Assembly (NCBI RefSeq): GCF_963676685.1 | Contig: NC_092348.1 | Location: 24,217,386 to 24,281,385, forward strand | From: Mytilus edulis | Taxonomy: Eukaryota > Mollusca > Bivalvia > Mytilida > Mytilidae | Length of the DNA: 64,000 nt | Direction: 5' to 3' | In this document: positions 10,933 to 21,429 of the stretch, one piece after another | Position numbering within the stretch: position 1 is the stretch's first letter | How the letters are laid out: each line of letters begins with the position of its first letter | Translations under genes and position numbers: made by a program | Notes under the pieces: generated by a model | Seen by the model: the letters and a program-made list of their open reading frames with translations, nothing else | Databases searched by the model: none | Told to the model about the DNA's origin: nothing

Positions 10933-11679
10933 CTGCAAAAACAACAAAAAATGTCATTATATATGTATGTTACAATAATTGTACTTGGCATGTTTATCTT
11001 TATAAAAGAAATCATTCAAAGTAGATGATGGCAATATAGAAAAAATCTAAAACCATATTATAGCATGTTACTGCCATTAGTACAAGAATAACTGTGCATA
11101 AAAGATAAAAAGAAATATCTACACTATCCTTGCCTATAGTATTGAAAAGAATCATGTTTGGAAGTAACTATTCATGATGTGAGTGCCATGGTTTCTTCCT
11201 TGTGACATGAGTTATTTGTTTATCTTCTATCTTATTGGAATAGTGTTGATACTTTGTCGGATATCTGCTTCAAATGTTTGAATCAATGTTTACACTGCAC
11301 AGATTATTGAAATATATATGACATCACATTCAAGTAGTGGGTAACAATACATGGATTTTTATCATCTTAGAAGATTCTTTTTTAATCAGGTTTTAAATTG
11401 ATTAATGAGGGATAAATTTTCCTAGAAGAAATTTAAAGGTCCCATTGAATAAACTACCCTTAAAACCGTTATAGCTATTGCATTTAACAAACAAAAGCTT
11501 AAATACCTTGACAAAGAATTGAAAACAGTGATTATTTTCTATAATTCATCATCCTTTTACCACTATGAAAACCCTTATACCTTTCAGACTGCAGTTCTAC
11601 TTTAATATATAGTGCTATAGTTTATATAACCTACTGGTTAAAGTAGTATTGTTGCACAAATATTTATTGAAGCTTTTAC

Positions 11680-11818
11680 CTATGAGAGCCTCTGCAATAT
11701 TCTCCACAATTGGCTGGAAATATTTAATGCAGGATTTGGTGCCAAAAATACTGGGTACTTTATCCTGTCCAACACATACACCACCACATTCCATCCCCAA
11801 CTGTTCAAGATGAATACA
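11680..11818 (-). CDS. homeodomain/HMG-like gene, exon 4
   Basis: The exon is bounded by acceptor CCATATTTTAG and donor G|GTAAAAG. It enters in phase 0 and leaves in phase 1. Its 46 residues include CGGVCVGQDKVPSIFGTKSC and then an amphipathic helix-like stretch, YFQPIVENIAEALI. Three cysteines occur (residues 11, 15 and 30 of the exon) without a clear zinc-binding spacing. No family is recognised for this part. The intron to exon 3 is about 3.5 kb and holds a TA microsatellite, several foldback elements and the 38-bp hairpin at 13220. Confidence 0.7.
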
Positions 11819-12009
11819 CTAAAATATGGAGTATTCAATAGTAATGAATGCTAAAATTAACTATAAGTCTTAGAACAAATCAGTGTTTCAACTGAAAATT
11901 ACAAATAGTGAAATTGATTTGCAATTCTATAATATTTTTGTCTCATCTTTGTTACTTACAGGAATTGTTTCAATACTACTTACAAAATAGACTGTGCTGA
12001 TACAGATAG

Positions 12010-12084
<75 letters not shown>
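12010..12084. repeat. (TA)n microsatellite
   Basis: This is an uninterrupted TA run of more than 70 bp. The apparent ORFs of about 70-80 codons that cross it on both strands are IY repeats and are not genes. Confidence 0.95.
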
Positions 12085-12086
<2 letters not shown>

Positions 12087-12142
12087 ACTCGTCTAAACAT
12101 CAACCCAACAATGTTAGGGTTGATGTTTAGACGAGTTGTATA
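12081..12142. mobile_element. perfect 26-bp-arm hairpin
   Basis: The arms at 12081-12106 and 12117-12142 are exact reverse complements (TATACAACTCGTCTAAACAT at the left end) around a 10-nt loop, AACAATGTTA. It abuts the TA microsatellite and a dispersed repeat at 12143-12240. It looks like a very small foldback element or the terminal hairpin of a larger non-autonomous element. Confidence 0.75.
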
Positions 12143-12240
12143 TACATTATGTACACAGCCATGTATCACCATATTGATGGCGATCCGATGGATACATCTG
12201 TTGTAGAGTTGTCACTGACTCAGACGTACTTATATATATA
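12143..12240 (+). repeat. dispersed repeat with inverted relative at 18957-19020
   Basis: It contains CTGTTGTAGAGTTGTCACTG and ACTCAGACGTAC. The reverse complement of this part recurs at 18957-19020 with few differences, again next to TA-rich sequence. It is non-coding. Confidence 0.7.
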
Positions 12241-13219
12241 TATACTGTATTCCACTCATAATGATTACTAAAGGAAATGCTTACTAAAGGAAACACATGA
12301 ATAATACATTTATAATATGAAAATGTTTCTTAGTTAAAAAATAATCTAAGTATTGGATGAACAGTTTAAATGTGTTCTTTTAAGAAAAAAATCACATGCT
12401 TCAATACTAAAATCTGGATATCTACCAAATATTTGCCATTTTAGTTTCAAAGAAGAATTTTCTATAGAAATGCATAAACATAAAAGATCATTACTAATAA
12501 AAAAAAAATTGTTACAGATTAATTCAGATAAACATACATTAGCAAATCCTGTGTAGTCCAGTAAAACTAAGTTTCTGTTTTAATTTAACCTCAAACTAAT
12601 TGCAACAGAAAACGTTTTAGATCTAATCTTTAGGATAAAGCCCCAAATATACACAAATAAAGTCAAAAAAATTCTAACAAAAAGAAACTGAAAATTGGCA
12701 TTTTTAATTTCAATAAATTCACATTGGAAAGAGGAGATAACTCTGCAAAAATGGGTATTTTTTGGTCAGTTTTTGGTTGATTTTTTATATTCATGTAATG
12801 TATGATACTTTGATGTGGTCAAAAGTTTGTTTTTTTACTATACCATCTTATTCTCAGCTCATGAATTGTACAAAACTGAAGTGTCGGAGTAAACCAATGA
12901 ATTATGAAATGTAGGTTGTAGCTTGATAAAAGATGTGAACACACCTATAACATTGCTTGTTATACTCTAAAGACTGGTTATACTCTAAAGATGGCTAAAA
13001 TATCAAGAATCAATACTTTCTGCTGACTAGAAGTTGTAATTTTTGATCAATTTGTATTGATGTCTGCCTTTTTCACGGAGTTATCTACCATTTCAATACA
13101 AATCTCCATAGGAATTTTTAAATCTTGATTTTTTTTTTATCTACACCAGGTTAGATTTTGTTGGAAATTTTTCTTCCAAATGCTAAAGATTAAAAATTCT
13201 CTGTTGCAATTACTTTAAT

Positions 13220-13257
13220 CAGAGACATATATACATATATGTGTATATATGTCTCTG
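13220..13257. mobile_element. 38-bp hairpin micro-element, copy 1
   Basis: CAGAGACATATATACA (13220-13235) pairs perfectly with TGTATATATGTCTCTG (13242-13257) around TATATG. It is flanked on both sides by a perfect 7-bp direct repeat CTTTAAT (13213-13219 and 13258-13264), as expected for a target-site duplication. A second copy with the same length and the same architecture, but a different 7-bp flank, is at 23121-23158. It has no coding capacity. Mobilisation would have to be by a transposase supplied in trans. Confidence 0.7.
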
Positions 13258-14657
13258 CTTTAATGTTTAATAGGGTCAAACGTATGCTAGATTGACTGGA
13301 CTAGAGAACAATTACACTTAAGGCAGGTACAAAACTAAACATAGGTGTCAACTTTTCAAATCTCTTCAGTGGGTCATTTTTTTTTATTATGATTAACAAA
13401 AAAGAACTATATTTTATACAGTGGTTCAAGCAAATAATATATCCAGAATGTAAAAGACCAAATTTTTTTTTACATTAGATTCAATAACAAACATATAGCC
13501 AGAGATTTCTTCTGACAAGTAGACTATAGTTGATACCTATGCATGCATGTGAAATAAAATACTATTTATCTACAAGCATTTAAAAAAAATCCATCACCAG
13601 ATGCTAAAAAAAAAAGACTTTCTTTCTAGTAAGCAGTAAAACCTTTTATTTTAGCGCAAATTAAATTAAATTATTTGCTCTTTAAGCTACATTCTTTACC
13701 ACTAGATCTGAAAAAGAAAAAACAAGGGACCACAAAGCAACAAAAATTTTCACATAATTGATCTATGTTCTTATATTTTTATTTTAACTGTCTTAAAATT
13801 GAAATAAATTTAATAAGTAAAAAGCACACTTCTTATCACATCTAATTTATAATGCAATGCATTATCATCAAACTATAAGATATGAAAGAATAAATGTCTG
13901 AAAATAAGGCTTTAAATTAAATTAATGAGCTACTACAATCAACCTTTTCTCAAGAGTGACTTTCTTATTTTGTACTTCATGATCAATGATATATGTTGCT
14001 ATTCAAGGTGAATAAATGTTAAAACAAGCAATTCTAAATAAAATATACTTATATCATATTTTTTATCTGAAAAATTAATGTATTAAAACACATTTAAAAC
14101 TATTCAACAAGAGGTTAATAAGATTGTGTATTAATAAATGTCAAACATATAATTAAAAGTTTGTATCTATCATAGCTTTTGCAAAGTAAACTAATTTTGG
14201 TTAAAATAATCTTTTAAGGGCAATAACTCCTATATTATTAAGAGATCAACAATACAAAAGGGACAATATATAAAATCAATGATTTGGTAAGATAGTTAGT
14301 TCATTATTATATTTGTTAATCTTACTTGGGTGAACATTTTTTTTTTCTGTATTTGGCCCTGTTATAGATTCGAGGTTAGCTGTATTAGCCTCGAGACCCG
14401 TAGGGTTGAGGGTCAATACAGCTGACCGAGAATATATACCAGTGTCAATACAGAAACAGCCAGTCCATAACACTTTTATTAAATAATCCAACTTTTTCAA
14501 TACAGACTTGTTCTGAAATCTGTATTACATACATCAAATTAGATAGATGGCCAATATTTCCAATACGGACTGGCAATGATGTGAATATAGGGTCAATATT
14601 TCCAATACGGATTTGTAATGAATCCTGAATTACATGCACAGTATATGTATACATGTA

Positions 14658-14965
14658 AGGCAGCAACCATTTGATTTTCATGGGGGGGGGGGGGGGGGGG
14701 GGGGGGGGGCTATGGGTTTTTTTTCTGCGGCGAAAAACAATCTATTTTTTTCGGAACAAGTCGAAAACAATTTTTTTCTTTCAATTTTAGCATTACATAT
14801 AGTGGCAGCTGAGGGTGAAACAAACATTTTTTTTTCTCAGAATCAAAACCAAATTATTTTTTTCTCCAAAAACTGGAAACAAACTTTTTTTCCCAAAAAA
14901 AACATAGCCCCCCCCCCCCCCCCCCCCCCCCCCCCTGCCCCCAGAAAATCAAATGGTTGCTGCCT
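14658..14965. mobile_element. MITE with G28 and C28 arms
   Basis: Terminal inverted repeats AGGCAGCAACCATTTGATTT (14658) and its reverse complement ending 14965 enclose a run of exactly 28 G (14682-14709) and a run of exactly 28 C (14908-14935). The 114-codon ORF across it is low-complexity and not a gene. It lies in intron 3 of the homeodomain/HMG-like gene. Confidence 0.8.
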
Positions 14966-15295
14966 AATTCAGGAGTGATTGCCAGTCTGTATTGTAAATA
15001 TTGACGACCGAAAAACAATATAGATCACATAATGTATGCACCCCATCAGGACGATGTCACCAGTATGACTCATGCCGTTTAAGTAGTAATATTAGGGCTG
15101 TTTTATAATCGTATTTAATAAACATTTAAAATTTCCTTTTCTACCATGTAATAATGAAATAAAATGAATTAGGCCAGTAAAATGGAAAGTCTTGACGCTT
15201 TTATAGTTTCAATTATCGGTTTTCAACCAATTCTGATTTAACAAGAACTGAAATAAATTATGCCTACACTTTTTTTTATATATATCTTTACTTAC

Positions 15296-15468
15296 GGACT
15301 TCGAAATCATTTTCAGGTGGTGAAAAACAGCTTCATCTTTCGTCATGTTCAGATGTGGGTCCAGTTTGATTTTTTTTGCCTGTTCTGTTGCTGTTTTTCT
15401 TTCTTCGTCTGGGGTAGCTTGCCAAGTTGTGGCAACTTTATTTAAGTACTCTGGACCCGATAAAGTCC
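15296..15468 (-). CDS. homeodomain/HMG-like gene, exon 3
   Basis: The exon is bounded by acceptor TGTTACATTACCAG and donor GTAAGTAAAG. It enters in phase 1 (completing a glycine with exon 2) and leaves in phase 0. Its 58 residues include GPEYLNKVATTWQATPDEER and ATEQAKKIK. Together with RGPSAYNIIAKTV at the end of exon 2, this resembles an HMG box or plant-YABBY-like helix-loop-helix: PSAYN, then W, then a charged helix ending in alanines. It then runs into a hydrophilic segment ending FHHLKMISKS. The HMG-like reading is a pattern judgement, not a profile hit. Confidence 0.7.
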
Positions 15469-16282
15469 CTGGTAATGTAACAACAGCAATAAAATTTTAT
15501 ATATAGTATTTTGGTTTTAAACAGTCTGAAAGTTATAAAGCTTTATTCTATGCGATATTTGGTTTGACCAATGTTGAAGGCTATGCAGTCGAGTCCGAGT
15601 CACCTATAGTTGTAGTCCTATAATATATGCCTTCGCATTATATATTCACTATTTAACGTTTTCATGCTGATATTTTCATTTTTCATTTTTTTGTCTAAGT
15701 GGTGTCACTTTGATAATATTTTTTTTTATCAGGACAGTAAATAGAAAAAGTAAATAATGCCCCCGAGGTCATATGTTATAGGACTTCTATAGTTTTTTCT
15801 ATGTTATTTGGTCTCTGGAGAAGAGTTTGTATCATTGACAACTATCCCACATCTTTTTATTCTCATATGAACAATTATTTTATGATTGCGTTATCGCTGA
15901 AATAAAGGTATGCTTTTCTTTTCATGGCCAATGACGAAACCCAAGTTTTAATATGAATAAAAAAAACTTCAATATACACCAATTTGCATTTAAAAACAAA
16001 CATAGATGTAATTAATATATTGATAACGATGTAACATTTTCAACAATACTTGAAATCAAAGCTGATTACAGTGATATGGAACTCTCTCGCGTAACTTCTC
16101 ATCATATGTTCACCACTTTATTTTTTACATAACACAAGTGTGGACACAGATCAATGTTGATAGTAAATGGACAATCTGCATGCCATTTGTACTTCTGCAA
16201 ATAAATATTGAGTTGAACATTAAATTGAGGCTTGGCAAAAATTGAGTTTGAATAAAATTATCGATACAAAATGAAAACTAAC

Positions 16283-16400
16283 CTCTTTCAACTGTTTTGG
16301 CAATGATATTGTACGCCGACGGTCCTCTCGTATATCGGGTCTTTGGTATCTTTGCTCCCCCTGGTCCTTTCACTTTTGAATTTCTATTTCCAATCCACAT
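16283..16400 (-). CDS. homeodomain/HMG-like gene, exon 2
   Basis: The acceptor ends TTTAAG at 16401. The donor is AGAG|GTTAGT at 16282. The exon enters in phase 0 and leaves in phase 1. Its first residues, MWIGNRNSK, complete a homeodomain-style recognition helix begun by DRVK at the end of exon 1. Trp and Asn fall at the spacing of the invariant W48 and N51 of homeodomains, and basic residues follow. A proline/glycine linker precedes RGPSAYNIIAKTVERG, the start of the HMG-like segment. An intron inside the recognition helix is also known in some homeobox genes. Confidence 0.7.
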
Positions 16401-17060
16401 CTTAAATTATATAAAAGTATCAAGTAAATAATTAATGTATTTAAAGTATTACAGTATTTTACTCTTACATTCCCTTATAAAGATGATGTTTCTTATTGTA
16501 TCATAATAAACCATCAAAATCACAAATAAAGTATATTTTGTAACTGGAACAAGGCAGCTATCTAAGTAGCTCTTAGTTCGAATCAAGTGTCATCAAATCA
16601 GATTTATCTAGTGGTCCTGCCTATTAATCTTCTTTCAACAATTTCATCTGATTCATATAATGTAAATTTTTTCATCTTAAACTAAACAATAAACATCGAT
16701 ATTTCGCAAACTGTAGCCAGGCAAAAATTTCTGACTGAAATTTATATTAATAATATTAAACAACTGAAACTAAAAGTGTCTGGTGATTCCTTGTAGTTGT
16801 TACCCTTTTTTTGTATAATTTCTTGAAATCTATTGAATTTGAAAAAAAGTATAAATTAAAAAGTAATATGACAACAAGACATTGCCATTTGGTGTACAAT
16901 AACTCAACAAGATATAGAAAAAAAGAATGTTATAAAGTTATCATCAATTTTAAAATAGTTCAACGAAGCTAAAAATTGTTATCTTGTAATTCATATTTTT
17001 TGTTTTACCAATTTACCAATTGATTCAATTTAACCATATATTTTTTTGTGTATTTTTTAC

Positions 17061-17216
17061 CTTTACTCTGTCCTCCGAACAAGACAACCTCTCCGCAACA
17101 CTCTTTATGGCATCTTGGCAGTTTTTGCTGGCGTTTTTCATACCCCCGTCATATGCCACCTCCAAGATCTCCTTTTCTCCTTCAAGAAAATCAATTCTCT
17201 TCTTTTTCTGTGACAT
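17061..17216 (-). CDS. homeodomain/HMG-like gene, exon 1 (first visible)
   Basis: The 52 codons run from ATG (17214-17216) to donor AAAG|GTAAAAA. After a basic start (MSQKKKR) come helix-like segments EKEILEVAYDGG and CQDAIKSVAERLSCSEDRVK, which fit helices 1 and 2 of a divergent homeodomain. The distance from the helix 1 Leu to the Trp in exon 2 is about four residues longer than in a canonical homeodomain, as in atypical or TALE-like types. The ATG is not certain: TTTATGAATGTCACAG could be a splice acceptor, giving an internal exon starting at 17207 in the same frame. The product is presumably nuclear and DNA-binding. No gene name can be justified. Confidence 0.65.
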
Positions 17217-17539
17217 TCATAAAAGAAAAAAATATGTCAATGCAGAAAGTTATGTGTTATGTCTGCAGTATTTTTTATTTATATTTTAGACAAAACCATA
17301 TGGAATTTTTTCGTCTTCTATGCTCTTCAATATTTGATTTGGTCAAAGTTTATATATTTCAATTCGAGCTTCACTAGCATAGCCATACCCTTATTTCAGA
17401 CTTGCGATATGTAGATTTTGCTGTTGTAAAACAACGTTTATTTGATTGTCTAAGACAACAACTCGATGCTCAGTTACAGACTTCTCTAAAATTTTCTTAT
17501 TAGTTATAAGACTGACTTCGTAAAGGAGGCTTATTTATC

Positions 17540-17930
17540 AATTAAAGATTTTAATACAAGAAGAGCTATATGTATAATAAGAATAGGTGCTCATGATCTT
17601 AGAATTGAGAAAGATAGATAAAGTAAAAAAATACATAGAGAGAACTCAGCGTCTATGTCATCATTGTTTATCACATGGACCAAATTCTATTCAAGATAAG
17701 AACCATTTTACAGTAAAATGTCCTTTATATACGGAATATTATTTGATCAAGTAAACATTTTTTGTACTAATTTTAAAGAACTACCTTAGCATAAGAAATA
17801 CTTCTGGCTGTTTACAAATGAACAATTTTAATCAACAGCATTGTCCTATATTACTATTTATAAGTTGAATTCTTTGATTTAATGTGTTACGTCATGCCCG
17901 CTAACAAGTTAAAAACTGTACCTATACGCC
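17540..17930 (+). pseudogene. degenerate LINE C-terminal zinc-knuckle fragment
   Basis: Broken frames read RAICIIRIGAHDLRIEKDR, and further on a decayed HC-x-H-x-C segment and YFWLFTNEQF. This is the typical C-terminus of a LINE ORF2 after the reverse transcriptase (RIx-x-H-x-LxIE, zinc knuckle, WLF). In-frame stops occur. A related tail segment (ATTGTCCTATATTA) recurs at 18510, on the far side of later insertions. Confidence 0.55.
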
Positions 17931-18039
17931 TTATTTTAAGTCCGGATTTTTAGTATTCGCATTGTTATCTTAGAATGTCTTACTGATTAAAATTCTACAA
18001 TAGGGAACAAGTTGACAATGCTTGAATTTAGTTCTGTTA

Positions 18040-18256
18040 ACCCCGTGATTATGACCCGTGTACTAGTATATAGCAAAATCCTAAACACACCGTTTGGTGG
18101 TGAGCCTATCAGATGCTGAACGTACAGATAAGGTAACAGGTGAATATACTATTGGTATCGGTATCGGATTCGACCCGGAACACGAGCATCACTGAAGAGA
18201 CATGTATTGTCGAAATGCGCATCTGGTGCAAGAAAATTAGTACCGTTAATTTTATT
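18040..18256 (+). mobile_element. retrozyme-like repeat with intact hammerhead
   Basis: This is a dispersed mussel repeat ending in TACCGTTAATTTTAT and containing a complete hammerhead at 18186-18229. No protein is encoded. It directly abuts a Penelope-like 3' tail at 18257. Association of hammerheads with Penelope-like elements and retrozymes is established. Which of these this copy belongs to is not resolved. Confidence 0.6.
18186..18229 (+). ncRNA. type I hammerhead ribozyme, all core positions intact
   Basis: Stem I is GCATCA (18186-18191) with TGGTGC (18224-18229). The core CTGAAGA (18192-18198) fits the consensus CUGANGA. Stem II is GACA/TGTC around TGTAT. GAAA is at 18212-18215. Stem III is the minimal ATG-CG-CAT (18215-18222), and the cleavage base is C18223. 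Such a short stem III is typical of retroelement hammerheads that work best as dimers. RNA self-cleavage would be expected between 18223 and 18224. Confidence 0.75.
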
Positions 18257-18441
18257 TAAAATTGAGAATGGAAATGGGGAATGTGTCAAAGAGACAACAA
18301 CCCGACCAAATAAAAAACAACAGCAGAGGGTCACCAACAGGTCTTCAATGTAGCGAGAAATTCCCGCACCCGGAGGCGTCCTTCAGCTGGCCCCTAAACA
18401 AATATATACTAGTCCAGTGATAATGAACGCCATACTAATTT
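18257..18441 (-). repeat. Penelope-like element 3' tail (family 1), short copy
   Basis: The minus strand ends with the family 1 terminus (CTCAATTTTA). It is truncated about 185 bp upstream, at the segment equivalent to ATTAGTATGGCGTTCATT. It interrupts the LINE-derived debris on either side. Confidence 0.8.
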
Positions 18442-18956
18442 ATTTGTTAATTATTTGCAATATTACTTATGTGGAAAACAAAAGGATCGGAAGTTGTGTA
18501 ATTTTAATCGACACCATTGTCCTATATTAGCTATATATAAAATTGAATTATTTGATTTGTTGTTTTTACCTGATGACGGCTGACAAATTGGACCTCGTTA
18601 TTTTAGTATTATAAATACAACACCTCTATTCTGTCACATATTTTGTTTGTATATATGTTTTGGTGGCGTGTTTGTAATTTAACTGATGTTTTATAGTTTA
18701 TAAGTAATTAGCAAGTAAAGATATATGTAAATGTTCATAACTGTAACTAGTTTTGTGTTTGCATTTATATTCGAAAGTTTTTTTAATTTGCAGAAAAGAG
18801 TTCCAATGTCAAACCTGTTGCACATATTTTATCTGAATTTTTGTTTTGTTTTTTCATAAAGAAAACAACCTGGCAAAGAGCAGAAAACAACACAAGGCCA
18901 TCAATGGATCGTGCAACAAGAACATGTTTATCAATGTTTCCCATCATCCCATGTAC

Positions 18957-19020
18957 ATATATACGTCTGAATCAGTGACAACTCTACAACAGATTTATTC
19001 ATCGGATCACCATCAATGAT
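18957..19020 (-). repeat. inverted relative of 12143-12240
   Basis: ACGTCTGAATCAGTGACAAC and CTACAACAGATTTATTCATC are the reverse complement, with few changes, of 12181-12240. A TA-rich run follows, as at the other copy. Confidence 0.7.
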
Positions 19021-19450
19021 ATATATTATATATACCCTTGTATATCATATATCATATACCCTATATCATATAATATAATATAATCAATACATCTAAGAAT
19101 CATAAAGTTTGTTTTATAAATACACGTACACGTTCATCGTCATCTTTGTTTTCAACAGGTTTAAGAATAGTCTATCCAACGATTTCTGTGGTATTTTAGA
19201 ATAAAATATTCCACAATTTATGCACCTGGATATATAGGTTCAGCATTATATCTTGCAAATCTAAGAAACTTGTTCCCGTCAAAAATCGTAGATCCTTCAC
19301 TTATGACTTCCGAGCTAGCGGCCAACAATACCGGGGTATGTCAGTTAGTCAAGAATTTTCAGAAAACACAACTCTAATAGTATATGATGAAAGTTTATGT
19401 TCATATACTACATACTCTTAAATAATAGACTTATGATTTCTTTAACTACA

Positions 19451-19797
19451 TCTATACTATTAAACGAGAAGACCTCAGTTTGTGTGTCTCTTTTCTCCGT
19501 CCCACAAGAAATTAATCGTCTTGCCTCTGTGTCCTTTAGAAACCATGCATAGTAGCATTTGTCATCCATTCTTATGATTATTCAGTTTTTGTTATTTTGG
19601 GAGAAAAACGAAAATAAAGAGTTGGTGGGGTTTGCCGTTGCTTAGTTTTTAGCTTCCGTTGTTTTATCTTATGTACTATTATTTGTCTCTTTTTTGTCCT
19701 TTTGATTTTTAGCCATGGTGTTGTCAGTTTATTTTCGGTCTATGAGTTTGACTGTCCCTCTTCTTTAAATGCCCGCGATTTTGCGGGTGTGTTATAG
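19451..19797 (+). mobile_element. Helitron-like element, 347 bp, complete
   Basis: It starts TCTATACTATTAAACGAG after A, and ends with the hairpin GCCCGCGATTTTGCGGG then TGTGTTATAG before T. These are Helitron hallmarks: 5' TC, a GC-rich hairpin just before a terminal CTRR-like tetranucleotide (here ATAG), and insertion between A and T without target duplication. It is non-autonomous. The interior carries a mussel dispersed sequence around 19660-19770. Confidence 0.75.
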
Positions 19798-19921
19798 TAC
19801 TCATATTCTATCACGATCCTTCAGATTTCGTTATACTACACACTCATGAAATATAGACCTCTAATTTCGTTATACAACATACTCATAATATATAGACCTC
19901 CGATTTCGTTATACTATACAT

Positions 19922-20245
19922 TATAGTTCGTTTCTTATATTGTACTGTTATACCACTGTCCCAGGTTAGGGGGGTTGGGATCCCGCTAACATGTTTAACC
20001 CCGCCACATTATTGATGTATGTGCCTGTCCCAAGTCATTATAGCCTGTAATTCAGTGGTTGTCGTTTGTTTATGTGTTACATATTTGTTTTTCGTTAATT
20101 TTTTTACATAAATAAGGCCGTTAGTTTAGTATGGACTTTGCTCATTGTTGAAGGCCGTACGGTGACCTATAGTTGTTAATGTTTGTGTCATTTTGGTCTT
20201 TGGTAAATAGTTGTCTCATTGGCAATCGTACCACATCTTTTTTAT
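19922..20245 (+). repeat. dispersed 3' tail, family 2
   Basis: It contains ACATGTTTAACCCCGCCACA, AAGGCCGTACGGTGACCTAT and a 3' end of GGCAATCGTACCACATC. Other copies are at 22363-22565 (-), 37606-37875 (+), 44653-45041 (+) and 61555-61824 (-), with a partial one at 34105-34208. Its middle shares a module with the Penelope-like tail family 1. Confidence 0.75.
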
Positions 20246-21429
20246 ATACTCATAAAATATATAATTTGACTTCGTTATATACTTCATATTCATAAAATAT
20301 AGAATTTGATTTCGTTCAAACTAGAAATTAATAGTAGGTAATTTTCAAATTTTCCTGGCCCCCCTTATAAGAATATAATGCGCGTCCCCATTAAACAAAT
20401 CATCTTCTGGGTCGCTAGTAAAATGAAATTATTTTTAGATCCTGACGCGGACGTGTTAGAGAACACCCTGTACAAGTGTAGAGTATAATGCATGCTATAT
20501 GTACACCAACCAAATTCTTTGAGGTCAATAGCTTTTAGTTTATATATGTGAGTTTTTAGCAAATTTGTTTTTAAAAGATAATTTAGTTGAACACAAAGGA
20601 CGTCAAAGATACCCTGCACAGTTTTGAAATGTATAATAACTGTATACTGTATACAGGATTGTTTTCACAAGTTCATGAAGTGATCAGTGATAATATTTTG
20701 CCGGCATCTTCATAATAAAGAAAAATCATAATATTAGATTTACACTTTCCGGAGCTAACATCTTTGTAACCTCATGTTTAAGTCGGTGGCAGTGTTATGA
20801 ATGAGGTGTATATGTACGTATATATATAATGTTACAGTTTGTTGCATATGGATGGTATTTCGTACATAGTTTTGTTGCTTTTACGAAGACACGATAGTAT
20901 AATCATAAAGATATACACACACGGTCAATCACTTTTGTTATAATATCAAGCAAGTCGACCACGTGTAAGGGTGAATATAAAGCCTGTTGGAGCAACCATT
21001 CACTGCGATCACTTATATTTCAAATTAGCACTGTGTATGGAATTACCTCTAAAGTGTGACTTTGCGAAACTGTTGTGGTTATCTCCATTCTTGGGCTTAA
21101 AAAACTTAACTAAACAAAATCTTTGAAAATAGAATTCTGTATCTAATGTTCTGCAAATATGGCGAAGATAGTGATGATGTCAGAAGGATCAAAATCAGCG
21201 ATTGGCTTATATGTTTATATTTGTTAGCAGTACTAAAAGAATTTGTTAGACCGTACATGTAAAACTTCAAAACACTATCTATTATATGTCCACGTTAGCG
21301 ATTGGTTGAATCACACTGTCCAGTTTTTGTTAACGATATTATCAGAATTTTGTTAGACCGCACGGTCTCGCGGTCTTACTTTGTTAGTTATATAAGAAGA
21401 CTAAAAAACCTAATATATTTCTTATATTA
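20246..21429. other. no gene recognised
   Basis: There are only short chance ORFs here, plus two copies of GAATTTTGTTAGACCG-like sequence near 21239 and 21350 that hint at another diverged repeat. Confidence 0.4.

Noticed and set aside
11927-12206. Two opposed ORFs encoding long Ile-Tyr repeats
   Set aside because: They translate a TA microsatellite and have no conserved sequence outside it.
14634-14978. 114-codon ORF with poly-Gly and poly-Pro runs
   Set aside because: It lies across a MITE. The runs come from the G28 and C28 arms, and the rest is Phe/Asn low complexity.
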